This document shows positions 56,888 to 64,000 of a stretch of DNA of 64,000 nt, piece by piece. This DNA comes from DASRWT01 sp963748485 (lineage in GTDB: Bacteria; Methylomirabilota; Methylomirabilia; Rokubacteriales; CSP1-6). The stretch's first letter is position 1, and every line of letters begins with the position of its first letter. The notes beneath the pieces are model-generated. The model saw nothing but the letters and a program-made list of their open reading frames with translations, had not been told where the DNA came from and did no database searches. Location: positions 1 through 64,000 of the forward strand of contig CAVVJF010000011.1 of assembly GCA_963748485.1 (NCBI GenBank), read 5' to 3'. Both the position numbers and the translations under genes were made by a program.

Positions 56888-57942
56888 GCGGCGACCGGAT
56901 CGAGATCGCCGGCCGCGCGATCGGGGCGGGCGCGCCCGTCTTCGTGGTCGCCGAGGCCGGCGTGAACCATAACGGCGATCTGGACCTGGCCCTCCGTCTC
57001 GTGGACATCGCGGCGACGGCGGGGGCCGACGCGGTGAAGTTCCAGACCTTTACCGCCGAGTCCCTGGTCAGCCGCGGTGCGCGGAAGGCGGCGTACCAGG
57101 AAGAGACCACTGGCGTGGGCGAGAGCCAGCGCGACATGCTGAAGCGACTCGAGCTCGGGGGCGAAGCGCACGCGCGACTTCAGGCACGGGCGGCGTCCCG
57201 CGGCCTGCTCTTCTTCTCCACTCCGTTCGACGAGGGGAGCGCCGACTTGCTGGAGGCCCTCGAGGTCCCCGTGCTGAAGGTGCCGTCCGGCGAGGTGACC
57301 AACCTGCCGCTGCTGCGCCATCTGGCCGCCAAGAAGCGGCCGATCATCCTCTCCACGGGCATGGCCACCCTCGACGAGGTCGCGGACGCGGTCGCGGCGA
57401 TTCGAGCGGGCGGAGATCCTCCGCTGGCCATCCTCCACTGTCTGAGCGCGTACCCCGCGTCCCCATCCGAGGTCAATCTCCGAGCGATGGACACGCTGCG
57501 GGCGCGGTTCGGCTGCCCGATCGGCTTCTCCGACCATACCCTCGGCATCGAGATCGCCCTCGCCGCGGTCGCGCGAGGCGCCGCCATCATCGAGAAGCAC
57601 ATGACGGCCGACAATGCCTTGCCGGGCCCGGACCAACGCGCCTCGCTCGAGCCCCCCGAGCTGACCGAGATGATCCGGGCCATCCGCCGCGTGGAGTCCG
57701 CGCTGGGCGACGGCGAGAAGCGGCCGATGCCGTCGGAGCTCGATACCCGCGACGTCGCGCGGCGGAGCCTGGTCGCGGCGCGGCGCATCGCCCGCGGCGA
57801 GCGCCTGGAGCGCGCGATGCTCGCGATCAAGCGCCCCGGTACCGGCATCCCGCCGGCCGCGCTGGAGCGGGTGCTGGGACGCGCCGCCCGCCGCGATCTC
57901 GCCGTGGACGAGGTCATCGGGTGGGAGGACCTGGCGCCATGA
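56884..57942 (+). CDS. Nonulosonic acid synthase (NeuB/LegI family)
   Basis: 352 residues, ATGA overlap at both ends. TIM barrel: VFVVAEAGVNHNGDLDLALR, GADAVKFQTFTAESLVSRGA, FFSTPFDEGSADLLEALEVP, LKVPSGEVTNLPLLRHLAAK, HCLSAYPASPSEVNLRAM and GFSDHTLGIEIALAAVARGA with IIEKHMTADN. A C-terminal SAF domain (RRSLVAARRIARGERLERAM, KRPGTGIPP) completes the NeuB layout. It condenses phosphoenolpyruvate with an amino-hexose to a nine-carbon acid. Sialic, legionaminic and pseudaminic synthases share this plan. Confidence 0.94.
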   Translation: MSGDRIEIAGRAIGAGAPVFVVAEAGVNHNGDLDLALRLVDIAATAGADAVKFQTFTAESLVSRGARKAAYQEETTGVGESQRDMLKRLELGGEAHARLQARAASRGLLFFSTPFDEGSADLLEALEVPVLKVPSGEVTNLPLLRHLAAKKRPIILSTGMATLDEVADAVAAIRAGGDPPLAILHCLSAYPASPSEVNLRAMDTLRARFGCPIGFSDHTLGIEIALAAVARGAAIIEKHMTADNALPGPDQRASLEPPELTEMIRAIRRVESALGDGEKRPMPSELDTRDVARRSLVAARRIARGERLERAMLAIKRPGTGIPPAALERVLGRAARRDLAVDEVIGWEDLAP

Positions 57943-59129
57943 CCGCGTCCCGCTCGATCGGCGTGGTCACCGTGAGCCGCTCGGACTACGGCCATCTCAC
58001 CCCCGTGCTGGACGAGATCCGGCGTGCTCCCGATCTCGAGGTCGGCCTCTACGTGGCCGGCATGCATCTCGAGCCCGACTTCGGGCTGACCGTGCGGGAG
58101 ATCGAAGCCGATGGCTGGCCGGTGTGGGCCCGCGTGCCGATGGACGAGACCGACGACTCCCCCGCCGGGATCGCGCGGTCGACCGCGAAGGGCGTCGAGG
58201 GCTTCGCGCGGGCGTTCGCCGCACGCCGTCCCGACCTGGCTCTGGTGTTGGGGGACCGGTTCGAGATGCTGGCCGCCGCGGTGGCGGCGCTGCCGTTCGC
58301 AATTCCCGTGGCACATATCCACGGCGGCGAGGTGACGGAGGGCGCCATCGACGAGCAGATGCGTCACGCCATCACCAAGCTCTCGCACCTGCATCTGGCG
58401 TCCGCGGAGGCGCACGCGCGGCGCATCACCCAGATGGGCGAGGAGACCTGGCGCATCCAGGTGACCGGCGCGCCGGGCCTCGATCGGCTGCGGACTCGCC
58501 CCCTGCTCTCGCGCGAGGAGCTCGCGCGCCAGCTGGGGCTTCCCGACGGTGGCCCATGGATCCTCGTGACCTTTCACCCGGCCACCCTCGACCTCGAGGA
58601 TCCCGGCGCCCAGGCCGACGAGCTCCTGGCGGCCCTGTCCGAGGTCCCTGGCGCCCTGGTGATGACGTATCCGAATGCCGACGCCGCCGGCCGGGTGATC
58701 GCCGAACGGCTCGAACGCTTCGCCGCGCAACACGCCCGCGGACCGCTCGTGAAGAGCCTGGGCGAGCGCCTCTACGTCTCGCTGCTGGCGCACGCCGACG
58801 CCATGGTGGGGAACTCCTCCAGCGGGCTGATCGAGGCGCCGACCTTCGCTCTCCCGGTGGTCAACATCGGCTCGCGCCAGGACGGGCGGCTGCGCGGCGC
58901 GAACGTCATCGACGTGGGGCCCCGCCGGGCGGACATCGCGGCGGGTCTGATGCGGGCCCTCGAGCCGGCGTTCCGCGCCCGGCTGGCCGGCCTCCCCAAT
59001 CCCTACGGCGATGGCCGCGCGGCCCCGCGGATCGTCCGGGTGCTGCGCGAGGTCTCACTGGATCGCCGCCTCGTACGGAAGCGCTTCGTCGACGCGCCCG
59101 TGGCCGCCCTCGCGGAGATCGGGCGATGA
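57939..59129 (+). CDS. UDP-GlcNAc/UDP-bacillosamine 2-epimerase, hydrolysing (NeuC/LegG family)
   Basis: 396 residues from ATG 57939 (ATGA overlap with neuB-like gene). RSIGVVTVSRSDYGHLTPVL, LYVAGMHLEPDFGLTVREIE, LALVLGDRFEMLAAAVAALP, HIHGGEVTEGAIDEQMRHAI, PWILVTFHPATLDLEDPGAQ and AMVGNSSSGLIEAPTFALPV are NeuC-type motifs. It yields the free 2-epimerised hexose used by the adjacent synthase. The combination NeuB+NeuC without a NanE confirms synthesis and not scavenging. Confidence 0.94.
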   Translation: MTASRSIGVVTVSRSDYGHLTPVLDEIRRAPDLEVGLYVAGMHLEPDFGLTVREIEADGWPVWARVPMDETDDSPAGIARSTAKGVEGFARAFAARRPDLALVLGDRFEMLAAAVAALPFAIPVAHIHGGEVTEGAIDEQMRHAITKLSHLHLASAEAHARRITQMGEETWRIQVTGAPGLDRLRTRPLLSREELARQLGLPDGGPWILVTFHPATLDLEDPGAQADELLAALSEVPGALVMTYPNADAAGRVIAERLERFAAQHARGPLVKSLGERLYVSLLAHADAMVGNSSSGLIEAPTFALPVVNIGSRQDGRLRGANVIDVGPRRADIAAGLMRALEPAFRARLAGLPNPYGDGRAAPRIVRVLREVSLDRRLVRKRFVDAPVAALAEIGR

Positions 59130-60184
59130 GCGAGGTCTCCAGGCTGATGGTGGGAGAGGGGACCCGGCTTCGCGAGGTCCTCGAGGTCATGACGGCCAAC
59201 GGCAAGCAGGTGGCGCTGGTAGCCGATGGCGACGGACGGCTCATGGGGCTGGTGACAGACGGCGATCTGCGCAAGGCCATGCTGCGCGGGGCCTCGCTCG
59301 AGGCGAAGATCGACGAGGTGATGAACCGTCGGCCGCTCACCGCACCGGTGGGGACGGGGCACGACGAGGTGCTGGCGATCATGCGCCGCCGGATGATCCG
59401 CCACCTCCCACTGCTGGACGCGAGCGGCCGCGTGCGCGACCTCCTGTGGCTGGATGAGCTGCTGGCGCCGCTGCCCGAGCTCCCCGCTGCCGCCGTGATC
59501 ATGGCGGGGGGCGAAGGGCAGCGGCTCCGTCCGCTCACCGAGGCCACCCCCAAGCCCCTGCTGGCGGTCGGCGGCAAGCCCCTCATCGAGCTCATGATCG
59601 AGCGCCTCCGCATCGCCGGCGTGAGCCGGATCACCGTCGCTGTCCACCACCGGTCGGACATGATCCGCGAGCGTCTCGGCGATGGGGCCCGCCTCGGAGT
59701 ACGGCTCGACTACGCGGAGGAGCCGCGGCCGCTGGGGACGATGGGCGCTCTCACGCTGCTGCGCGATCGGCTCGAAACTCCCTTCTTCGTGGTCAACGCG
59801 GACATCCTGACCAAGTGCGACTTCCGTGCGATGTGGGCGTTCCACGAGGGCGAGGGCCCGCCCGCGATGACGGTGGGCGTATCCGTTCACCAGGTGGACA
59901 TCCCGTACGGCGAGTTCACGCTCTCGGGCGCGCGGGTGGTCCGAGTCGAGGAGAAGCCCCGGAAGGAGTTCCCGGTCAACGCGGGCATCTACCTGCTCGC
60001 GCCCGCCGTGCTCGACCTCATCCCGCCGGGCGAGTACTTCGACGCCACCGACATGATCCGGGCGCTCCTCGACCGAAGCCGACCGGTGGCCGCGTATCTC
60101 ATCCGCGAGTACTGGCTCGACGTGGGGCGCCTGCACGACCTCGAGAAGGCCAATCGCGACGTGGCGGAGGGGCTGCTTGACTAG
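59126..60184 (+). CDS. CBS-domain sugar nucleotidyltransferase (PtmE/GlmE-like)
   Basis: 352 residues. Residues 1-115 are two CBS motifs (LREVLEVMTANGKQVALVAD, GLVTDGDLRKAMLRG, MRRRMIRHLPLLDASGRVRD). Residues 120-352 form an NTP_transferase domain: AAVIMAGGEGQRLRPLTEAT, PKPLLAVGGKPLIELMIERL, RPLGTMGALTLLRDRLETPF, FVVNADILTKCDF and VNAGIYLLAPAVLDLIP. The same architecture in Campylobacter (PtmE) makes GDP-GlcN for legionaminic acid. The CBS pair implies adenine-nucleotide control. Confidence 0.9.
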   Translation: MSEVSRLMVGEGTRLREVLEVMTANGKQVALVADGDGRLMGLVTDGDLRKAMLRGASLEAKIDEVMNRRPLTAPVGTGHDEVLAIMRRRMIRHLPLLDASGRVRDLLWLDELLAPLPELPAAAVIMAGGEGQRLRPLTEATPKPLLAVGGKPLIELMIERLRIAGVSRITVAVHHRSDMIRERLGDGARLGVRLDYAEEPRPLGTMGALTLLRDRLETPFFVVNADILTKCDFRAMWAFHEGEGPPAMTVGVSVHQVDIPYGEFTLSGARVVRVEEKPRKEFPVNAGIYLLAPAVLDLIPPGEYFDATDMIRALLDRSRPVAAYLIREYWLDVGRLHDLEKANRDVAEGLLD

Positions 60185-61469
60185 CGTGGGCGTGGTGGGC
60201 CTGGGATACGTCGGACTGACCCTCGCGGTGGTGCTCGCGCGGAAGGGCTTCACCGTTCACGGGGTGGACTCCTCGCCCCGCGTGGTGGCGGCCCTCGCGG
60301 GCCGCCGCCCGCACCTCTTCGAGCCTGGAGTGGAGGAGGGCCTCCGCGCCTTCCTCGGCGACCGGCTCCACATCGGGCCGACGCTGCCCGCGCAGGGCGT
60401 CGAGTGCGTCGTCATCTGCGTCTCGACCCCGGTGGCCGAGGGCTCGCATGTGCCCGAGCTGGAGAATCTCCGCAGCGCGGCCCGCCACGTCGCCGAGCGC
60501 TGCGCGCCCGATACCCTCGTGGTGGTGCGCTCCACCGTGCCCGTGGGCGGGACCCGCGCCGTGGTCCTGCCCGAGCTGGCGACGCGCTGGACCCGGCCGC
60601 GCCTGGCCTTCGCCCCCGAGCGGACCATCCAGGGGCAGGCGCTGCGCGAGCTGACCGAGTTGCCGCAGGTGGTGGGCGGGATCGATGCCGCCAGCCGCGA
60701 CGCCGCCGGCGCGCTCTTCCAGTCGCTCACCCCGCACGTCGTGCTCGTCGGCTCGCTCGAGGCCGCCGAGTTGGTCAAGCTCGCCAACAATTGCCACACC
60801 GACCTCATCTATTCCTACGGCAACGAGATCGCGCTCCTCGCCGAGCGCTGGGGCGTGGACCCGCTCGAGGTGATTCGTGCCGCCAACCTCGACTATCCTC
60901 GCCCGGATCTTGCCAGGCCCGGCTTCGTGGGGGGCGCCTGCCTCACCAAGGACCCGTACATCCTGCTCAGCGCCGCCAACTCGATGGGGCACGAGCCCTG
61001 GCTGGTGGGCCGGGCACGGGCGCTCAACGAGCACCTGCCGGTTCTCGTGGCGGAACGGCTCGTGCACCGCATCCGCGAGACGCGCGGCAGCGCCGAGGGG
61101 GCGCGGCTCTGCGTGCTCGGCTGGGCCTACAAAGGCTGGCCGCCCACCGACGACATGCGCGGGGCGCCGGTGGTCCCCATGCTGCCGATTCTCCGTGCCG
61201 CCGGACTCACGCTGCGCGGCCACGATTTCCTCGTCGAGCCCGACGTCATCCGCGGCCTCGGCGCCGAGCCGGTGACGCCGGAGGCGGGCTTCGACGGCGC
61301 CGACGCCGTGCTCGTGACCGTGAATCATCCCGAGTACGCCAAGCTCGACCTGCCTGCGCTTCTCGCGCGGCTGCGGCGGCCCGCCGTGCTCTTCGACGCG
61401 TGGCGGATTCTCGATGAGGAAACGGTGCGGACAGCGGGTGTCCGCTACGCGGGAATCGGCTATGGCTAG
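60177..61469 (+). CDS. UDP-HexNAc/UDP-glucose 6-dehydrogenase (WecC/WbpA type)
   Basis: TTG 60177 overlaps the previous stop by 8 bp; GTG 60186 is an alternative start. SVGVVGLGYVGLTLAVVLAR (GxGxxG), VVRSTVPVGGTRAV, LAFAPERTIQGQALRELTEL, ELVKLANNCHTDLIYSYGNE and GFVGGACLTKDPYILLSAAN, with the catalytic Cys in GGACLTKD. The C-terminal domain has LGWAYKGWPPTDDMRGAPVV. The PERT-x-GxALRE pattern is closer to UDP-ManNAc/GlcNAc dehydrogenases than to UDP-Glc. It makes a uronic acid precursor for the glycan. Confidence 0.9.
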   Translation: MTSVGVVGLGYVGLTLAVVLARKGFTVHGVDSSPRVVAALAGRRPHLFEPGVEEGLRAFLGDRLHIGPTLPAQGVECVVICVSTPVAEGSHVPELENLRSAARHVAERCAPDTLVVVRSTVPVGGTRAVVLPELATRWTRPRLAFAPERTIQGQALRELTELPQVVGGIDAASRDAAGALFQSLTPHVVLVGSLEAAELVKLANNCHTDLIYSYGNEIALLAERWGVDPLEVIRAANLDYPRPDLARPGFVGGACLTKDPYILLSAANSMGHEPWLVGRARALNEHLPVLVAERLVHRIRETRGSAEGARLCVLGWAYKGWPPTDDMRGAPVVPMLPILRAAGLTLRGHDFLVEPDVIRGLGAEPVTPEAGFDGADAVLVTVNHPEYAKLDLPALLARLRRPAVLFDAWRILDEETVRTAGVRYAGIGYG

Positions 61470-62448
61470 GATCTTGATCCTGGGCGGCGCCGGGTTTATC
61501 GGCTACCACCTGGCCGCCCGCCTCGTGGCGGAGGGCCATACCCTCACCCTGGTGGACGATTTCTCACGGGGACAGGCCGACGCCGCGCTGGAGGCGCTCG
61601 GCGCCCGGCCGGGCGTCACCTCCGTCCGCGCCGACCTCACGCGCCCGGGCGCGCTGGAGGGGCTGCCGCGCGACTGGGCGCAGGTCTACATGCTCGCCGC
61701 CGTGGTCGGCGTGCGCAATGTCGAGCGCGATCCGGCGCGAGTGGTGCGCGTGAACACCCTCGCGCTGCTGAACGTCCTCGAGTGGCTGCCCGGGCGCGGC
61801 GAGGCGCTCTTCTTCTCGTCCACCAGCGAGACCTACGCGGGCGGCGTCGCCAACGGGACCGTTCCCGTGCCGACCCCCGAGGACGTGCCGCTCTCGGTGC
61901 CCGACCCCGCCGCCCCCCGCTGGGCGTACGCGGCGAGCAAGATTCTCGGCGAGGCGGCCGTTCTGCACGAGGCGCGCGCCCGTAATCTCCACGTCGTCGT
62001 GGGGCGCTTTCATAACGTGTATGGCCCGCGTATGGGCGCCGATCACGTGATCCCCGAGCTGTCGCTTCGGGCCATCCGCCGGGAAGATCCCTTCCGACTC
62101 TACGGGGCGGAGCAGCGGCGCGCGTTTTGCCACGTGACCGATGCGGTGGAGGCCATGGTCCGTCTCATGGGCACGGAGACCGCCGGGGGACAGGTGGTCA
62201 ATATCGGCAATGACGCAGAGGAGACGCGAATCGGAGATCTTGCACGCCTCGTCCTCGAGGTGGCCGGCTTCGCGCCGGCCCTCCAGCACGCCCCCGCGCC
62301 CCCGGGCTCGGTGGAGCGGCGCTGTCCAGACCTTTCGCGGCTCCGCGCGCTCACGGGCTTCCAGCCCAAGATCACGCTGGCCGCGGGCGCGCGCGAGACT
62401 TTCCTCTGGTACCGCGATCGCGCGGCCGAGGCCGGGGCGGGGCGATGA
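61462..62448 (+). CDS. NAD-dependent nucleotide-sugar epimerase/decarboxylase-like protein
   Basis: ATG 61462 starts MARILILGGAGFIGYHLAAR (GxxGxxG). LVDDFSRGQADAAL, the catalytic segment FFSSTSETYAGG, WAYAASKILGEA (YxxxK), GRFHNVYGPRMGADHVIPEL and FCHVTDAVEAMVRLM follow. 328 residues. STSETY resembles UDP-glucuronate decarboxylases (STSEVYG); 4,6-dehydratases usually have TDE at this place. Following a 6-dehydrogenase, decarboxylation of a UDP-uronate is plausible. It overlaps the dehydrogenase by 8 bp and the aminotransferase by 4 bp. Confidence 0.87.
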   Translation: MARILILGGAGFIGYHLAARLVAEGHTLTLVDDFSRGQADAALEALGARPGVTSVRADLTRPGALEGLPRDWAQVYMLAAVVGVRNVERDPARVVRVNTLALLNVLEWLPGRGEALFFSSTSETYAGGVANGTVPVPTPEDVPLSVPDPAAPRWAYAASKILGEAAVLHEARARNLHVVVGRFHNVYGPRMGADHVIPELSLRAIRREDPFRLYGAEQRRAFCHVTDAVEAMVRLMGTETAGGQVVNIGNDAEETRIGDLARLVLEVAGFAPALQHAPAPPGSVERRCPDLSRLRALTGFQPKITLAAGARETFLWYRDRAAEAGAGR

Positions 62449-63611
62449 CGGAGCGGCCGCGGGTGATTCCGAACGCGGTGCCGCATCTCGGCGGCAACGA
62501 GTGGAAGTACCTCAAGGAATGCCTGGACACCAACTGGGTGTCCTCGGCGGGCCCCTTCGTGGACCGCTTCGAGCGCGAGGTGGCGGACTATCTGGGCGTC
62601 CCCCACGCCGTCGCGACGGTGAACGGCAGCGCGGCGCTTCACGTGGCCTTGCTCGCGGCGGGGGTGCGGCCCGGCGATGAGGTGCTGCTCCCCACCTTCA
62701 CCTTCATCTCCACCGCCAACGCGGTGGCGTACTGCGGCGCGATCCCCGTCTTCGGCGATTGCGAGCCGGTGACGTGGGGACTCGATCCCGCGAAGACCGA
62801 AGAGTTCCTCGCGCGTCAGTGCGACGTGCGCGCGGGACAGGTCGTCAACCGTGCCACCGGCCGGGCGATCCGCGTCGTCCTGCCCGTCCACCTCTACGGC
62901 CATCCCTGCGATCTCGATCCCTTCCTCGAGCTGGCCCGCCGCTATCCGCTGCCGCTCGTGGAGGACTCCGCGGAAGCGCTGGGCGCGCGCTACCGCGACC
63001 GTGTAGTCGGCTGCGAGGGACTCGCCGGGTGTCTCTCGTTCAACGGAAACAAGATCGTCACCGCCGGGGGCGGGGGGATGGTCCTCACGCGGGACGCGCG
63101 GCTGGCCGAGCGCGTCCGCGCCCTCACCACCCAGGCCCGCGGTGACGCCCTCGAGTTCGTGCACAACGAGGTCGGCTACAACTATCGCATCACCAATCTG
63201 CAGGCCGCGCTCGGGGTGGCTCAGCTCGAGCAGCTTGACGAGTTCGTGGAGCGCAAGCGCGCGACGGCCGCCTTTTACCGCGGCGCGCTGGCCGGCGTGG
63301 AGGGCGTGACCGTGTTCGCCGAGGCGCCGTGGGCGCGTTCGACCTACTGGATGGCCTCGCTGCTCGTGAGCGAGCGCCGCGCCCCCGACGTGCGCGCGCT
63401 CCTCCGCGATCTCAACGCCGACGGGATCCAGGCCCGTCCGCTGTGGCGGCCCCTTCACCAGCAGCCGGTGTTCGGCGGGGCCCAGGCGTACCGGATCGAG
63501 GTGGCCGATCGCCTCTACGCTCGGGGTCTCTCCCTGCCGTGCTCGGTCGGGATCACTCCCGATGAGCGCGAGCGCGTGGTGGCGGCGCTCATCGAGAAGC
63601 TGGTCCGATGA
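62445..63611 (+). CDS. LegC-like PLP-dependent sugar aminotransferase (DegT/DnrJ/EryC1)
   Basis: 388 residues from ATG 62445. IPNAVPHLGGNEWKYLKECL with DTNWVSSAGPFVDRFEREVA is the opening typical of the LegC family (TIGR04181), then ATVNGSAALHVALLAAGVRP, LLPTFTFISTANAVAYCGAI, LVEDSAEALGARYRDRVVGC and CLSFNGNKIVTAGGGGMVLT, where Lys of NGNK is the PLP lysine. LegC adds the 4-amino group in legionaminic acid synthesis. With NeuB, NeuC, CMP-synthase, PglD and CBS-nucleotidyltransferase this supports a diamino nonulosonate, but the matching 4,6-dehydratase is not in the window. Confidence 0.9.
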   Translation: MTERPRVIPNAVPHLGGNEWKYLKECLDTNWVSSAGPFVDRFEREVADYLGVPHAVATVNGSAALHVALLAAGVRPGDEVLLPTFTFISTANAVAYCGAIPVFGDCEPVTWGLDPAKTEEFLARQCDVRAGQVVNRATGRAIRVVLPVHLYGHPCDLDPFLELARRYPLPLVEDSAEALGARYRDRVVGCEGLAGCLSFNGNKIVTAGGGGMVLTRDARLAERVRALTTQARGDALEFVHNEVGYNYRITNLQAALGVAQLEQLDEFVERKRATAAFYRGALAGVEGVTVFAEAPWARSTYWMASLLVSERRAPDVRALLRDLNADGIQARPLWRPLHQQPVFGGAQAYRIEVADRLYARGLSLPCSVGITPDERERVVAALIEKLVR

Positions 63612-64000
63612 GCGGCGCGGAGATCGGCGTCCCCGGCGTGGCCTGGCCCGAGGCCCTCCGCACACGCATCGTGGGTTACTACACCCGCTATTACCGGGAC
63701 GTCCTCGGCATCCCCACCTGGGACGCCCTCGTTGCGTCCCGCCTGGACGAGGAGCGCCAGGAAGCCGCCCACCTCGCGCGGCTCGAGGCGCTGCTGGGCC
63801 GCTCGGTGAGCGGGCTCGACGTGCTCAATCTCGGCTGCGGCACCGGCGGGTTCAACGTCGTCGCGCGCCAGCGCGGCGCGCAGGTTTGCGGCGTGGACGC
63901 CGAGTGGGAGGCGGTGGCGATCGCGGGGGACAAGGCGCAGGCCACGGGCGGCCTGGTGGCGGGCGCGGCCGGCGAGGCGCTGCCGTTCCGCGACGCGTCG
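63608..64000 (+). CDS. SAM-dependent methyltransferase, N-terminal part
   Basis: ATG 63608 overlaps the aminotransferase stop; 131 residues are present before the window ends. MSGAEIGVPGVAWPEALRTR leads to a YYTRYYRDVLGIPTWDALVA segment, and SGLDVLNLGCGTGGFNVVAR is SAM motif I, followed by VCGVDAEWEAVAIAG (motif II acidic residue). It probably modifies the sugar or a glycan residue of the locus. The operon continues beyond the window. Confidence 0.85.
   Translation, partial: MSGAEIGVPGVAWPEALRTRIVGYYTRYYRDVLGIPTWDALVASRLDEERQEAAHLARLEALLGRSVSGLDVLNLGCGTGGFNVVARQRGAQVCGVDAEWEAVAIAGDKAQATGGLVAGAAGEALPFRDAS

Noticed and set aside
53572..63611. Calling the locus a complete legionaminic acid pathway
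   Set aside because: No 4,6-dehydratase (LegB) is visible; the epimerase at 61462 has STSETY and not a TDE-type motif, so the product remains uncertain.
62100..63665. Minus-strand 521-codon frame opposite the aminotransferase
   Set aside because: Antisense shadow of a well-supported PLP enzyme; residue composition is typical of reversed high-GC coding DNA.

Overview
The window is a GC-rich bacterial chromosome segment with no rRNA, tRNA, phage, plasmid or CRISPR genes. Branched-chain and dipeptide ABC importers, luciferase-like monooxygenases and amidohydrolases suggest an uncultured soil or sediment bacterium, for example Candidatus Rokubacteria / Methylomirabilota. That placement is an inference; no phylogenetic marker is present. 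Many genes between 0.3-13.3 kb, 24-36.2 kb and 41-48 kb are split by single-base shifts that leave the family sequence readable in another frame. Other stretches (13.6-22.3 kb, 54-64 kb) are almost clean. The pattern looks more like a low-coverage assembly than mass pseudogenisation, so I give whole-gene spans and note the breaks.

1-13.5 kb, minus strand: one 13.4 kb directional run. Order of transcription: tautomerase, SMP-30 lactonase, amidohydrolase, LivK-H-M-G-F importer, F420-type monooxygenase, MmgE/PrpD protein, Fbp-type importer (binding protein, fused double permease, ATPase), second monooxygenase. It reads as an uptake-plus-catabolism operon for an unknown organic acid or ring compound. 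13.6-17.9 kb, plus: a MacA/MacB-like exporter with two FtsX-type permeases. 17.9-24.7 kb: Tat-exported metallo-beta-lactamase-fold hydrolase, Fe-S PD-(D/E)XK nuclease, HAD phosphatase, VOC protein, an M16 protease pair, and a pterin dehydratase joined to an SDR.

24.7-30.4 kb, minus: a second Liv operon that ends in a ParB-like gene and the dehydratase/SDR pair. 30.4-32.1 kb holds decayed remnants, a HAD hydrolase and a repeat patch. 32-37.8 kb, minus: a dipeptide-type importer with an M81 (MlrC) metallopeptidase and a DUF1054 protein, behind a good sigma-70 promoter. 37.8-39.7 kb: leuA preceded by a leucine-rich leader peptide and a rho-independent terminator, a complete-looking transcription attenuator.

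39.7-44 kb, plus: a sugar epimerase coupled to another dipeptide-type importer. 44-48 kb: MBOAT O-acyltransferase, SGNH-like partner and two unrecognised broken genes. 48.2-64 kb: a cell-surface carbohydrate locus with a MarR_EPS-type regulator behind a palindromic site, MsbA-like exporter, methyltransferases, Gfo/Idh oxidoreductase, and NeuA/PglD/NeuB/NeuC/CBS-nucleotidyltransferase/UDP-sugar dehydrogenase/decarboxylase-like epimerase/LegC-like aminotransferase genes joined by 4-bp overlaps. It most likely makes and transfers a nonulosonic (legionaminic-like) acid. Several genes show a -10 box 6-7 nt before a GTG start, suggesting leaderless transcripts.
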